A stretch of 64,000 bases of DNA, from assembly GCF_016862635.1 (NCBI RefSeq), contig NZ_BONI01000015.1:62001-126000 (forward strand). The letters run 5' to 3'. The position numbers and the translations under genes are program-made. This DNA is from Catellatospora coxensis (GTDB taxonomy: Bacteria; Actinomycetota; Actinomycetes; Mycobacteriales; Micromonosporaceae). Of the stretch, positions 26,823-34,447 are shown piece by piece (within the stretch, counting starts at the first letter, position 1; each line of letters begins with the position of its first letter). The notes beneath the pieces were generated by a model. That model saw nothing but the letters and a program-made list of their open reading frames with translations, had not been told where the DNA came from and did no database searches.

Positions 26823-27596
26823 ATGGCCGCTGAACCGGCGTCCACACCATTGCCAGCCCAGGTCACGCCGGCGCAGCTGATCGGCGAGATCAGCCGGCTC
26901 GTGCGGCAGCTGCCCTGTCCGCACTGCGGCCAGGAGGACGCCGACGTCGTGCGGGCCCCCTCCCAGGCGCTGGTCCCGGCCGCCCGGGAGCCGTACGACG
27001 ACGTCGCCCCGCTCGACCCGCTGGACGAGATCGGCGACGACGAGCGCTGGCTGTGGCGCCTGGTCGAGGAGTCGGAGCGGGTCGCCGCGGCGGCGCCGCC
27101 CGGGCCGGATCCGCGCCAGGTCGCGCTCGCCGAGCAGCGCTGCCAGGAGGCGTACGAGGCGGAGCAGAAGGTCCAGGCCCGCATCCACGCCACCATCGCC
27201 GCGCTCGCCCAGCCGTCGTCCTGGCTGCGGCCCCGCCACCGGGCCGCGCTGGCCCGGCACCTGCGCGAGGACCGGGCCGCCGCCGTGCTGACCGCGATCC
27301 AGCGGGGGCGGATCGAGGAGATCCGGGGGCGGCTGCGCGCCGTCACGAACCGGCGGGCCGACTACCTGTCGGCGAACCGCGCCACGCTGGAGGCCGGGCG
27401 CAATGCGCGGGCGGAGCTGACCCGGGTGCTCGACGACCTGATCGACCGGTACGCCCGGATGGCGCAGCCGCCCGCCTGGTTCAAGTTCGGCCTGGACTAC
27501 CCGCCGGAGCCGGGCCAGCGCCGGGAGTGGCTCCAGCACGCCCGGGAGGCGATGGTCGAGCGGCGGCGGGCCAACCTGCACCGGGTGCTGCTGTGA
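26823..27596 (+). CDS. Hypothetical protein with CPHC motif
   Basis: 257 residues from the ATG at 26823, preceded by GGGGGAA. Residues about 30-36 contain CPHCGQE, half of a zinc-ribbon-like site with no second pair visible. The rest is charged and strongly helical (many Ala/Arg/Glu), with coiled-coil-like stretches between about 90 and 250. No membrane segment is seen. The family is not recognised. It is followed by a hairpin terminator. Confidence 0.65.
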   Translation: MAAEPASTPLPAQVTPAQLIGEISRLVRQLPCPHCGQEDADVVRAPSQALVPAAREPYDDVAPLDPLDEIGDDERWLWRLVEESERVAAAAPPGPDPRQVALAEQRCQEAYEAEQKVQARIHATIAALAQPSSWLRPRHRAALARHLREDRAAAVLTAIQRGRIEEIRGRLRAVTNRRADYLSANRATLEAGRNARAELTRVLDDLIDRYARMAQPPAWFKFGLDYPPEPGQRREWLQHAREAMVERRRANLHRVLL

Positions 27597-27615
27597 TCAG
27601 CCCCGGTACGGCGAA

Positions 27616-27658
27616 GGACCCCCTTCGGCGCCCTTGACCATGGCGCGGAAGGGGGTCC
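27616..27658 (+). terminator. Hairpin terminator
   Basis: GGACCCCCTTC (27616-27626) and GAAGGGGGTCC (27648-27658) are perfect inverses with a 21-base loop. They lie between the converging genes ending at 27596 and 27703. Confidence 0.7.
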
Positions 27659-27702
27659 CACCTGGACGTGATCCAGAGCTGTCACCAGGAGCGGGGTTCG
27701 AC

Positions 27703-27927
27703 CTAGAGATCGAACTCCCCGTCCTTGGCACCCTCCACAAAGGCGTCCCACTCGTCCGGCGTGAAGATCAATGCCGGGCCGGTCGGGTTCTTGGAATCGC
27801 GCAGCGCGATCGCACCACCCACGAACGCGACTTCAACACAGTTGTCGCAGTTCGGTCCACTCCGCGTGCTCTTGTACCAACGTGCTTCGCTCAGATCGAC
27901 TCGAAACCCCTTGGTCTCGATTTCCAT
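27703..27927 (-). CDS. DUF397 domain protein
   Basis: 74 residues with the DUF397 hallmarks: RWYKSTRSGPNCDNCVEVA and VALRDSK-type segment (AIALRDSKNPTGPALIFTPDEW). DUF397 proteins occur almost always beside an XRE/Scr1-type regulator and are thought to act with it as a regulator or toxin-antitoxin-like pair. Here its first 37 bases overlap the end of the upstream regulator gene, so the two are coupled. Confidence 0.92.
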   Translation of the reverse strand: MEIETKGFRVDLSEARWYKSTRSGPNCDNCVEVAFVGGAIALRDSKNPTGPALIFTPDEWDAFVEGAKDGEFDL

Positions 27928-28775
27928 AGTGGCTCCTCCGCCAGTTGTGCGATCAGCTCGGCGGACTCCTCGGGGCTCAACGCAGCCTTTCGGATGTTCT
28001 CGAAGATTTTGGTGTACTTCCCCAGCTCGTCGTTCTTCTCCAGGAAGAGTCCCCCGGTCGCATTCTCCGCGTAAACGACATCTGAGTCCCCGGGTTCGGG
28101 AAACTCCAGGATGGCGAAAGTACCGTCCATACCGGCGTGTGGACCTGCCTCGAACGGCAACACCTGCAAGGTCACGTTAGGCCACGAGGCTGCTTCGGCC
28201 AGTAACCGAAGCTGGTCTCGCATGACCCTGTCGCCGCCCACGGGCCGGCTCACCACCGACTCATCGAGCACCACCTGAAACCTGATCGCATCGTCTTGTC
28301 GCGTGAGCAACGATTGACGACCCATCCGGACACGGACACGATTCATGATCGCTTCTTCGTCCCAGTCCGGCCAGGCGCCGCGAATCATCGCCTCCGCATA
28401 TTCCGCTGACTGCAGCAGGCCGGGGACAACCTGCTGTTCGTACGCGCGGATGGAGCTGGCCGCGGCCTCCAGCCCGACGTAGGCACCCACCAGCACGCTG
28501 CTGTACGGATGCCACCAGCCTTTCTGCCTCGCCTCCTTGGCGATCTCCACGAGCACGTCGACCTCGTCGGTCGGCGTGCCGTAGATCGTCAACATGTCAC
28601 GGACGTCGCGACTGGTCACCGAGCTGTGTCCGGTCTCGATCCGCGAGATCTTGGACTGCGAGCACTCCATCCTCTCGGCTACGAACTCCAGCGTGATGCC
28701 GGCATGTTCGCGCCGCTTGCGCAGTTCGGCACCGAGTCTTCGTCGGCGCACTGTCGGGCTCTGTCGGGTTGTCAC
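27891..28775 (-). CDS. XRE-family regulator with DUF5753 (Scr1-like)
   Basis: 294 residues from GTG (28773-28775) with a strong GGAGGTG site. The N-terminal helix-turn-helix (about 10-70) reads LRKRREHAGITLEFVAERM then SQSKISRIETG. The remainder is a DUF5753 domain, with LVGAYVGLEAAASSIRAYEQ and VPGLLQSAEYAEAMIRG. This family is the partner of DUF397 in actinomycetes; members influence development and antibiotic production in Streptomyces. Longer upstream starts (to 29003) lack a ribosome-binding site and family similarity. Confidence 0.92.
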   Translation of the reverse strand: MTTRQSPTVRRRRLGAELRKRREHAGITLEFVAERMECSQSKISRIETGHSSVTSRDVRDMLTIYGTPTDEVDVLVEIAKEARQKGWWHPYSSVLVGAYVGLEAAASSIRAYEQQVVPGLLQSAEYAEAMIRGAWPDWDEEAIMNRVRVRMGRQSLLTRQDDAIRFQVVLDESVVSRPVGGDRVMRDQLRLLAEAASWPNVTLQVLPFEAGPHAGMDGTFAILEFPEPGDSDVVYAENATGGLFLEKNDELGKYTKIFENIRKAALSPEESAELIAQLAEEPLWKSRPRGFESI

Positions 28776-28980
28776 GGCGCACCTCCGCGACGCACGTCGG
28801 CGGAGGCACGAGAAGTCGGTGCCCCCGCCCGATGGAATTGCATATGTCGTGTTGCGAGTCTGCTCCGACGATCGGCGAATCTTCAACCGGCCGAACGCAC
28901 AGAGGGTGCGACACGGCATCACCGGGGAGACCATCAACAGCTTGTCACATACCGGACGAAGGACACCAGAGCGCATACGC

Positions 28981-29006
28981 ACTTTGCAACTTGCATTCGG
29001 CAAAGT
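28981..29006. promoter_or_regulatory. Possible operator of the XRE/DUF397 pair
   Basis: ACTTTGC (28981-28987) and GCAAAGT (29000-29006) are exact inverses 12 bases apart, with TTGCAACTTGCA between them showing a partial direct repeat. It lies in the 383-base region between the XRE gene and the rightward gene at 29159. Nothing else in 28776-29158 is evident. Confidence 0.3.
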
Positions 29007-29158
29007 CTTCCGGCACAGTGTCTGTTATGGCCCCCGCTGTGCTGATCTTCCGTTTTCATGATCACGCACGGTGGGCGCGGCTTCACCTCTAGCGTTCAAC
29101 GAGCGACTCCCGATTACGTGTTGTCCGATCGCACCGGTACGAGAGAGCAGGAGAAAAG

Positions 29159-29473
29159 GTGACTCCCCAAGCCGGCGACATCCTCCACGTCACTCGCGAA
29201 GCCAGCGTTCAGTTCCTCCGCCCGATGATGTTCCGGGTGATCCGCGTGCACGACTGGCCGACGTACGAGGGCTGGGTCTGGCTCGACGGCTACCAGCTCA
29301 ACGCCGCGGGTGACGCGGTCGAGCGGCGCTCGATCTTCGTGCAGCGCGCCGGTTTGCGCATCGTGCCCGACAACAGCGCCGCGGCCCGCGCCCGCACGGC
29401 GCCCGCCCGCGCCGGCCAGCGGCCCGCGCTGAGCCGCCCGCACCTGCGCCCCGCGACCGCCGGCGCGCGCTGA
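29159..29473 (+). CDS. Hypothetical protein, 104 residues
   Basis: GTG start at 29159 preceded by AGGAGAAAAG. The N-terminal 75 residues look folded, with β-strand and aromatic content (FRVIRVHDWPTYEGWVWLDGY). The last 35 are a low-complexity Ala/Arg/Pro tail. No membrane segment is present. I do not recognise the family. A Val/Trp-rich small domain plus basic tail could bind nucleic acid, but that is speculation. Confidence 0.65.
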   Translation: MTPQAGDILHVTREASVQFLRPMMFRVIRVHDWPTYEGWVWLDGYQLNAAGDAVERRSIFVQRAGLRIVPDNSAAARARTAPARAGQRPALSRPHLRPATAGAR

Positions 29474-29710
29474 GAATTTCTCGCGATCCGCCCCCGGTCG
29501 GCCGGGACCGGATCTACGCTCGAATGACCCTAGTTGAACGACGGTGGCGACTCGCCCGGCCCGCATGCGGTCAGCAGGCGGCCGCGATGAGCCTCTCCGT
29601 CGCGGAACGTGGCTCGTCCCGGCGCGCCGCCGCTCTCGCGGCGCGCCAAGGGACTCCCCACGTTCCGGCCCTCGCGTGGCACGGCACCCGCTCACCCGGG
29701 GGACGGCGCC

Positions 29711-30031
29711 ATGGACATTCGAACGATCGCATCTGGACGGCAGCCCAGGGCGACCATTCCACATCGGCCCCACCGGCTGGCCGCACTGTGCGGTGCGGCG
29801 CTGGCAGCGGCGTTGTTCACGCCGGTGCCCGCCACGGCCGGGACGGCCGAGGTGCGGGCCGCAACGGTCGCGGACGCATCCACCCGGCAGGCACCGCCGC
29901 CCGCCGCAGTAACCGCCCACTCCGTGCCGCCGGAGCTGATGGCACGCTCACTGATCTCCACCGGAATGATCGGTATCGGTCTCGCGCTCGGCGGGATCGT
30001 CATCGTCACGCACCGACGCCGCCAATGGTGA
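29711..30031 (+). CDS. Small secreted or membrane-anchored protein
   Basis: 106 residues from the ATG at 29711, with GGGGGA upstream. A basic N-terminus and hydrophobic segment end in ATA-GTA (signal-peptide-like, cleavage near residue 44). A C-terminal membrane helix (about 80-100, LISTGMIGIGLALGGIVIV) is followed by the basic stop-transfer THRRRQW. The layout resembles a wall-anchored protein, but no LPXTG or LAXTG motif precedes the helix. Function unknown. The preceding gap 29474-29710 shows no other gene. Confidence 0.6.
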   Translation: MDIRTIASGRQPRATIPHRPHRLAALCGAALAAALFTPVPATAGTAEVRAATVADASTRQAPPPAAVTAHSVPPELMARSLISTGMIGIGLALGGIVIVTHRRRQW

Positions 30032-30042
30032 CGGCCCGGCAG

Positions 30043-30086
30043 ACATGAACAGCGCCCATGCCGTACGGCATGGGCGCTGTTCATGT
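30043..30086. terminator. 44-base perfect palindrome, probable bidirectional terminator
   Basis: The whole stretch 30043-30086 equals its own reverse complement, with the centre GCCGTACGGC. It lies between converging genes (stops at 30031 and 30112). As RNA it would form a long hairpin without a proper loop. There is no T-tract. Confidence 0.7.
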
Positions 30087-30111
30087 CACGACGTCGAGTC
30101 GGACCGGCCGG

Positions 30112-31068
30112 TCAGTCGCCGTCGCCGTCGGGGCTCGGGCTCGCCTCCGCGCTGGGGCTCGGCTCCGGCGACGGGCTGGTCGGCGCCGAGGCCACCACGA
30201 TGGTCACCGTCGACCCGGGTTCCAGCAGCGTGCCCGCTTCCGGCTCCACGTCCACCACGGTGCCCGGATCCGCATCGCCGGTGATCCGCACGCTGATGCG
30301 CGGGTTCAGGCCCACCGCGTTCAGCGCGTCGATGGCCTCCTGCTGGGACAGGCCCACCAGGTTCTCCGGCACCGGCACCGCGGACACCTCCGGGGACGGC
30401 GACACCGACTCCGCCGGGCTCGGGGCGGCGCTGGTCGGCGCGGCCGTGGTCAGCGCCGGGGTCGGCGACACGGTCGGCGTCGGCGTCGGCCCCGTGCCGC
30501 GCAGCACGAACCAGGCCGCCACCGCGAACAGCGCCAGCAGCAGCAGCGCGATCCCGATGATGATCAGCGGGGCCCGCCAGGTGCGCTGGCCCTCGCCGTA
30601 CTCGATGCCGGGCGGCGGTGTGGCGTCGCGCATCGGCCGGGGCTCCGGGGTGGGCACCCCCGCGCGGCCCATCCAGACGTCCTGGGCGGGCATCACCGAG
30701 GTGCGCTCGTCCGGCGGCGCCGGCCGGCCGCCGACGGGCGGCAGCACCGAGGTCGGCTCGCCGCCCGGAGGCACCGGGACGGGCCCGCCCGCGGGCAGCA
30801 CGGTCGTCGCCTCGTCGCCGGGCCTCCCGCCCGCGGGGAACACGGTCGTGGCTTCGTCGCCGGGCCTGCCGCCGGTGGGGAGCACGGTCGTCGCCTCGTC
30901 AGCGCCCTGCCCGCCGGACGGCAGCACGGTGGTCGGCTCGTCACCCGGCCTGGGCTCGTCGTCCCGCCGGTGAGCAGCCATCGGGGCGGTCTCGTCGGAG
31001 GGAGACGACCCGGGGCCGTTCCCGCGCGCCGCCGGATCGTTGTCGTCGTGCCGCTGCTCATCGGACAT
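30112..31068 (-). CDS. PASTA domain membrane protein with DETT-motif repeats
   Basis: 318 residues. The cytoplasmic part (about 1-165) has six short repeats of the form (G/A)DE(A/P)TTVLP, for example DEPTTVLPSGG, DEATTVLPTGG, DEATTVFPAGG and ERTSVMPA. One membrane helix lies at about 167-190 (LIIIGIALLLLALFAVAAWFV). A Thr/Pro/Ser linker leads to one PASTA domain (about 232-296). There is no kinase domain. PASTA binds peptidoglycan fragments, and the TT motifs look like kinase targets for FHA binding, so this may be a wall sensor or substrate in the PknB network; that is inference. Confidence 0.85.
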   Translation of the reverse strand: MSDEQRHDDNDPAARGNGPGSSPSDETAPMAAHRRDDEPRPGDEPTTVLPSGGQGADEATTVLPTGGRPGDEATTVFPAGGRPGDEATTVLPAGGPVPVPPGGEPTSVLPPVGGRPAPPDERTSVMPAQDVWMGRAGVPTPEPRPMRDATPPPGIEYGEGQRTWRAPLIIIGIALLLLALFAVAAWFVLRGTGPTPTPTVSPTPALTTAAPTSAAPSPAESVSPSPEVSAVPVPENLVGLSQQEAIDALNAVGLNPRISVRITGDADPGTVVDVEPEAGTLLEPGSTVTIVVASAPTSPSPEPSPSAEASPSPDGDGD

Positions 31069-31114
31069 GCTGAGGTCCTACCACGTCGCCGGGTCGGTTA
31101 AGCCTTACCTGGGC

Positions 31115-31139
31115 GCGTGGCGTGCGGGGCACGCCACGC
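31115..31139 (-). terminator. Hairpin after the second PASTA gene
   Basis: GCGTGGCGTGC (31115-31125) and GCACGCCACGC (31129-31139) form a perfect 11-bp stem with a three-base loop. It sits eight bases beyond the stop at 31148 of the leftward gene. Confidence 0.6.
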
Positions 31140-31147
31140 ACCGTCGA

Positions 31148-31828
31148 TCAGCCCGCGGCCGGGGAAGGCGGCGGGGCGGTCTCGCAGGTGAGCGAGACCT
31201 CGGTGTTCCACTTGAGCTTCGTGCCCGCCTCGGCGGTGGCCGCGGTGACCGTGCCGGTCTTCTCGGCCGGGTACGGCCCGACCCGCAGACCTGCTCCGAC
31301 CAGTGCCTTCTTCGCCTCTTCGCAGGACGTGCCGACCAGCGTCGGCACGTCGACGTCGATGATCGGCCCGGCGACGTAGATCTTCACGCTCGTGCCCGCC
31401 CGCACCGGGGCATCGGCGGCGGGCTCGGTCTTCGTGATGTGACCGGCCTCGCCCTCCTGATCGAAGACGACGTTCACGGTCACCTTGAAGTCCGCGATGA
31501 GCTGGCGGCGGACCGCCTGGAACTCCTGCCCGGCGACGTTCGGCATGCGGGGGCCGTCCGGCGCGGGCGAGGCCGTGCTCGGCTCGACCGTCGGGGTCGG
31601 CGAGGGCGCCTCGCTCGGAGACGGGCTCGCGTCCACCGACGCGGCGACGGACGGGCTGGCACTGAGCTGGGCGTTCGGCTCGCCGTCACCGGCGACGAAC
31701 CATCCGATCGCGAGACCCGCGACGGCCAGCAGCACCGTGGCCGTCGCCAGGATCGCGACGGTGCCGGGGCTGAACCCACGTGGTCGCTGCGGCGTCAGCG
31801 GCGCCGTCTGTGCCCACGGGTCGGTCAT
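31148..31828 (-). CDS. PASTA domain membrane protein
   Basis: 226 residues from the ATG at 31826-31828 with AGGAGA upstream. A short cytoplasmic start is followed by a membrane helix (about 25-46, AILATATVLLAVAGLAIGWF). A Pro/Ser/Thr linker and two PASTA-like repeats follow (about 92-160 and 162-220); the first has MPNVAGQEFQAVRRQL and the second VDVPTLVGTSCEEAKKALVGAG. No kinase domain is present. It lies 79 bases upstream of the other PASTA gene in the same direction. It probably senses or binds wall fragments. Confidence 0.85.
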   Translation of the reverse strand: MTDPWAQTAPLTPQRPRGFSPGTVAILATATVLLAVAGLAIGWFVAGDGEPNAQLSASPSVAASVDASPSPSEAPSPTPTVEPSTASPAPDGPRMPNVAGQEFQAVRRQLIADFKVTVNVVFDQEGEAGHITKTEPAADAPVRAGTSVKIYVAGPIIDVDVPTLVGTSCEEAKKALVGAGLRVGPYPAEKTGTVTAATAEAGTKLKWNTEVSLTCETAPPPSPAAG

Positions 31829-31913
31829 GATGCTCTCCTCTTTCGGGTACGCCCGGCGAACGCTACGCCGCAACGAGAGTAAACCGTTCACACGAACCGC
31901 CCTCGCATTGCTA

Positions 31914-31919
31914 TACGCT
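31914..31919 (+). promoter_or_regulatory. Leaderless -10 element of the membrane protein gene
   Basis: TACGCT (TANNNT) is followed by exactly six bases and then the ATG at 31926. This is the spacing expected for a leaderless transcript, and no ribosome-binding site precedes the ATG. No good -35 is visible. Confidence 0.45.
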
Positions 31920-31925
31920 CGCGTC

Positions 31926-33158
31926 ATGTCACTTCAGGGCCCGGGTACGCGGCTGGGACTGAGCTCCGTCGCCGTCGCGGTGGGCGTGGCCGCCGCGGCG
32001 GGAGCAGCGCAGTTGGGTGTCGGATACGGCCTGGGGGTCTTCTCCTGGGTGCCCACCGTGCACGGCGGCGGCGAAGCCGCGTGGTTGGCGAGTCTGGCCT
32101 GGACGGTGTGGATTTCCGCCCTGTCGGTGGTGCTCGGTGCCGTTGTGGCCGACCGTGTCGGCCGCCCGACTGTCCAGTCGTCGACAGCGGTCCGCGTGCT
32201 GCGCCGTGCCGCGCTGTCCATCGCCGCGGCGCTGGGCGGCCTGGTCGTCGTCGCGCTGACCGCGGTGCCGGCCCGGGTGGCCGAGCGCGCCGACACCTTC
32301 GCGCCGCACGTGATCGTCGGTGGATACGCGATCGCCGGGGTGCTGCTCGGCCTGTTCGTCGCCGTGGCCGCCCTGATCGCCCGCTCGATCGCCGCGAACG
32401 TGCTGGCCACCGGCGGCTGGCTGTGGCTGCTCGCGGTCACCGCGGTGGCCGACGGCATCGCGGCCGGGCGGGAGACCGTCGTGGCGCAGCTCGGCTCCTG
32501 GCCGGTCACCACCGACGGGCCCTGGTTCCGCAGCGTCTACCTGCCCGGCGCGGCCATCGCCGGGGTCGCCGCCGTGCTGATCGGATTCCTTGCCGCGCTG
32601 CCCGCAGCTCGCCGCCGCGACGCCCAGGCGGGGGTGGCGCTCTCCGGCGCCGCCGGACCGGCCCTGGTCGCCGTGGCCTACCTGCTGGCCGCGCCGAAGC
32701 TGACCGGCGCGCTGCCCGAGCAGCTGTCGGCCTACCTGGTGGCGCCGTACGCCGTGTTCGCCGGCCTGCTCGGCTCGGTGCTCGCACTGGTGCTCTGCGG
32801 CCCGCGCCGGCCGCGCCCGGTGTCCGTGGCCGCCGCCCCGGTCCCGCCGCAGTACCTCGGCTCGGACGCCGCACCGGCTCCGGCCGTGCCCGCGCAGACC
32901 GGCCCGGACCGGGCCGACGCCGACAAGACCGACGCCGACAAGACCGGTGCCGACAAGGGCGCGCCGGCCAAGGACACCCCCGCCAGGCCCGCGTCCGCCA
33001 AGCCCGCTCAAGGCAGGGCCGCCGTCGTCAAGGCGACCCCGGACAAGGCCGTGGCCGAGCAGCCCGCCGACGAGCCGACCGCGCCGGTCACCGGCACTCC
33101 GGCGGCCGCCGTCGATGCGCTCGCGCCGAGCCCGAAGCAGCCGCGCAAGAAGCGCTGA
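31926..33158 (+). CDS. Polytopic membrane protein with charged Ala/Lys/Pro tail
   Basis: 410 residues. Eight or so hydrophobic helices fill residues 10-300. The final 110 residues are low-complexity and charged, with short repeats such as DADKTDADKTGADKG, and end in KQPRKKR. No family motif is recognised. The start is the ATG after a TACGCT hexamer (leaderless), divergent from the PASTA gene. The gene converges on capA with a 10-base gap. Role unknown; the tail may bind acidic partners. Confidence 0.75.
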   Translation: MSLQGPGTRLGLSSVAVAVGVAAAAGAAQLGVGYGLGVFSWVPTVHGGGEAAWLASLAWTVWISALSVVLGAVVADRVGRPTVQSSTAVRVLRRAALSIAAALGGLVVVALTAVPARVAERADTFAPHVIVGGYAIAGVLLGLFVAVAALIARSIAANVLATGGWLWLLAVTAVADGIAAGRETVVAQLGSWPVTTDGPWFRSVYLPGAAIAGVAAVLIGFLAALPAARRRDAQAGVALSGAAGPALVAVAYLLAAPKLTGALPEQLSAYLVAPYAVFAGLLGSVLALVLCGPRRPRPVSVAAAPVPPQYLGSDAAPAPAVPAQTGPDRADADKTDADKTGADKGAPAKDTPARPASAKPAQGRAAVVKATPDKAVAEQPADEPTAPVTGTPAAAVDALAPSPKQPRKKR

Positions 33159-33168
33159 CCCGCGCGCA

Positions 33169-34395
33169 TCAGCCCACGACGACCAGGCCCGCGCTGCCCG
33201 CGCCGCGGGAACGCAGCACCCGGGCGGAGCGTGCGCCGCTGGCGCGGCAGGCCGCGCGGCTCGCGGCCGGGCACGCCGTCACCAGCAGCACCCGGGCCGG
33301 CCCGCCGTCGAGCTGCATGTACGTCGGCAGCGCGGCCGCCGCGGACACGGTGAACCGGCCGGGCGCGGTCTCCACGAAGGTGAACCGGCTGATCACCCCG
33401 TCCCGGGTGACGTCGGAGAAGGTCTGGTTCGAGACGTGGTTGCCCATGCCGTAGGCGACCCAGCGCCCCTCGATCCGCTCGAACGGCTGCACCACGTGCG
33501 CGTGGTGGCCGAGGATCAGGTCCACCGCCCCGCCGCGCAGCAGCTGCCGGGCGACGGACACCTGCTGCTCGTTGGGGCGCTGCTGGTACTCGGTGCCCCA
33601 GTGGATCGACACGATGACGACCTCGGCCCCGGCCTGCCGGGCCCGCGCCGCCGCCTGCCGGACGCGCTGCGGGTCGAGCGAGTTGACCAGCCACTCCTTG
33701 CCCCTGGGCCGGGTCAGCCCGTTGAAGGAGAAGGTGTACGACAGCAGCGCCACCCGCACCCCGCGCACCGTGACGATGGTGGGCTTGTCCTGCTCGGCGC
33801 GGCTGCGGGCCATGCCCGCGTGGGCGATCCCGGCCGCGTCCAGCGCGGCGAGCGTGCGCCGGATGCCCGCCTCGCCGCCGTCCAGGGAGTGGTTGGACGC
33901 CGTGGAGCAGGCGTCGTAGCCGGTCTGCCGCAGGGCGGGCACGATCTGCGGCGGCACCTTGAAGATCGGATACCCGGTGAACGGGCCCTGCGGGCCGCCC
34001 AGCGGCGTCTCCAGGTGGCAGATCGCCAGATCGGCGGCCTCGATCACCGGGCGTACGCCCTTGAGCAAGGGTGCGAAGTCGTAGCCGCGCCCGCCCGCGT
34101 CCCGCTGCGCCTGCCGCCAGAGGCCGCTGTGCAGCAGCACGTCCCCGCTGCCGACGACGGTGAACGTACGTGGCACGAACGCCCCGCCAGAGGCTGACGG
34201 GCCGGGCGCGGCCGTGCTGCTCGGCGCGGGCCGGGGCACCGGCACGCTCGCCGTCGGCAGGACCTGCGTCGAGGCAGGCTGAGGCGCCCCGCCGGGCAGC
34301 CACGGCGGCAGTGCCGCGGCGGCGACCACGGCCAGCAGCATGGCCAGGATCGCCGTCAGCGCCCAGGGACTGACGTCACTACGGTCACCGGTCAC
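33169..34395 (-). CDS. CapA family metallophosphatase-like protein
   Basis: 408 residues. One N-terminal membrane helix (about 12-32) or uncleaved signal, then a Pro/Ser-rich linker and a CapA domain (about 78-345). The metal-site motifs are GSGDVLLH, ASNHSLDGGEAGIRRT, SIHWGTEYQ and GHHAHVVQ. CapA-like proteins in Bacillus take part in poly-γ-glutamate capsule formation; in actinobacteria the substrate is generally unknown. A ligase-like gene lies upstream in the same direction, but no capB or capC is present. Confidence 0.88.
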   Translation of the reverse strand: MTGDRSDVSPWALTAILAMLLAVVAAAALPPWLPGGAPQPASTQVLPTASVPVPRPAPSSTAAPGPSASGGAFVPRTFTVVGSGDVLLHSGLWRQAQRDAGGRGYDFAPLLKGVRPVIEAADLAICHLETPLGGPQGPFTGYPIFKVPPQIVPALRQTGYDACSTASNHSLDGGEAGIRRTLAALDAAGIAHAGMARSRAEQDKPTIVTVRGVRVALLSYTFSFNGLTRPRGKEWLVNSLDPQRVRQAAARARQAGAEVVIVSIHWGTEYQQRPNEQQVSVARQLLRGGAVDLILGHHAHVVQPFERIEGRWVAYGMGNHVSNQTFSDVTRDGVISRFTFVETAPGRFTVSAAAALPTYMQLDGGPARVLLVTACPAASRAACRASGARSARVLRSRGAGSAGLVVVG

Positions 34396-34447
34396 GGCTG
34401 CACCCTCCCCCGGGGTCGACGGTCACGCCATCCGCTGTCAGGCCGAG

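Noticed and set aside
29711-30031. A sortase substrate with LAXTG/LPXTG signal
   Set aside because: The C-terminal helix and basic tail fit, but no sorting motif precedes the helix.
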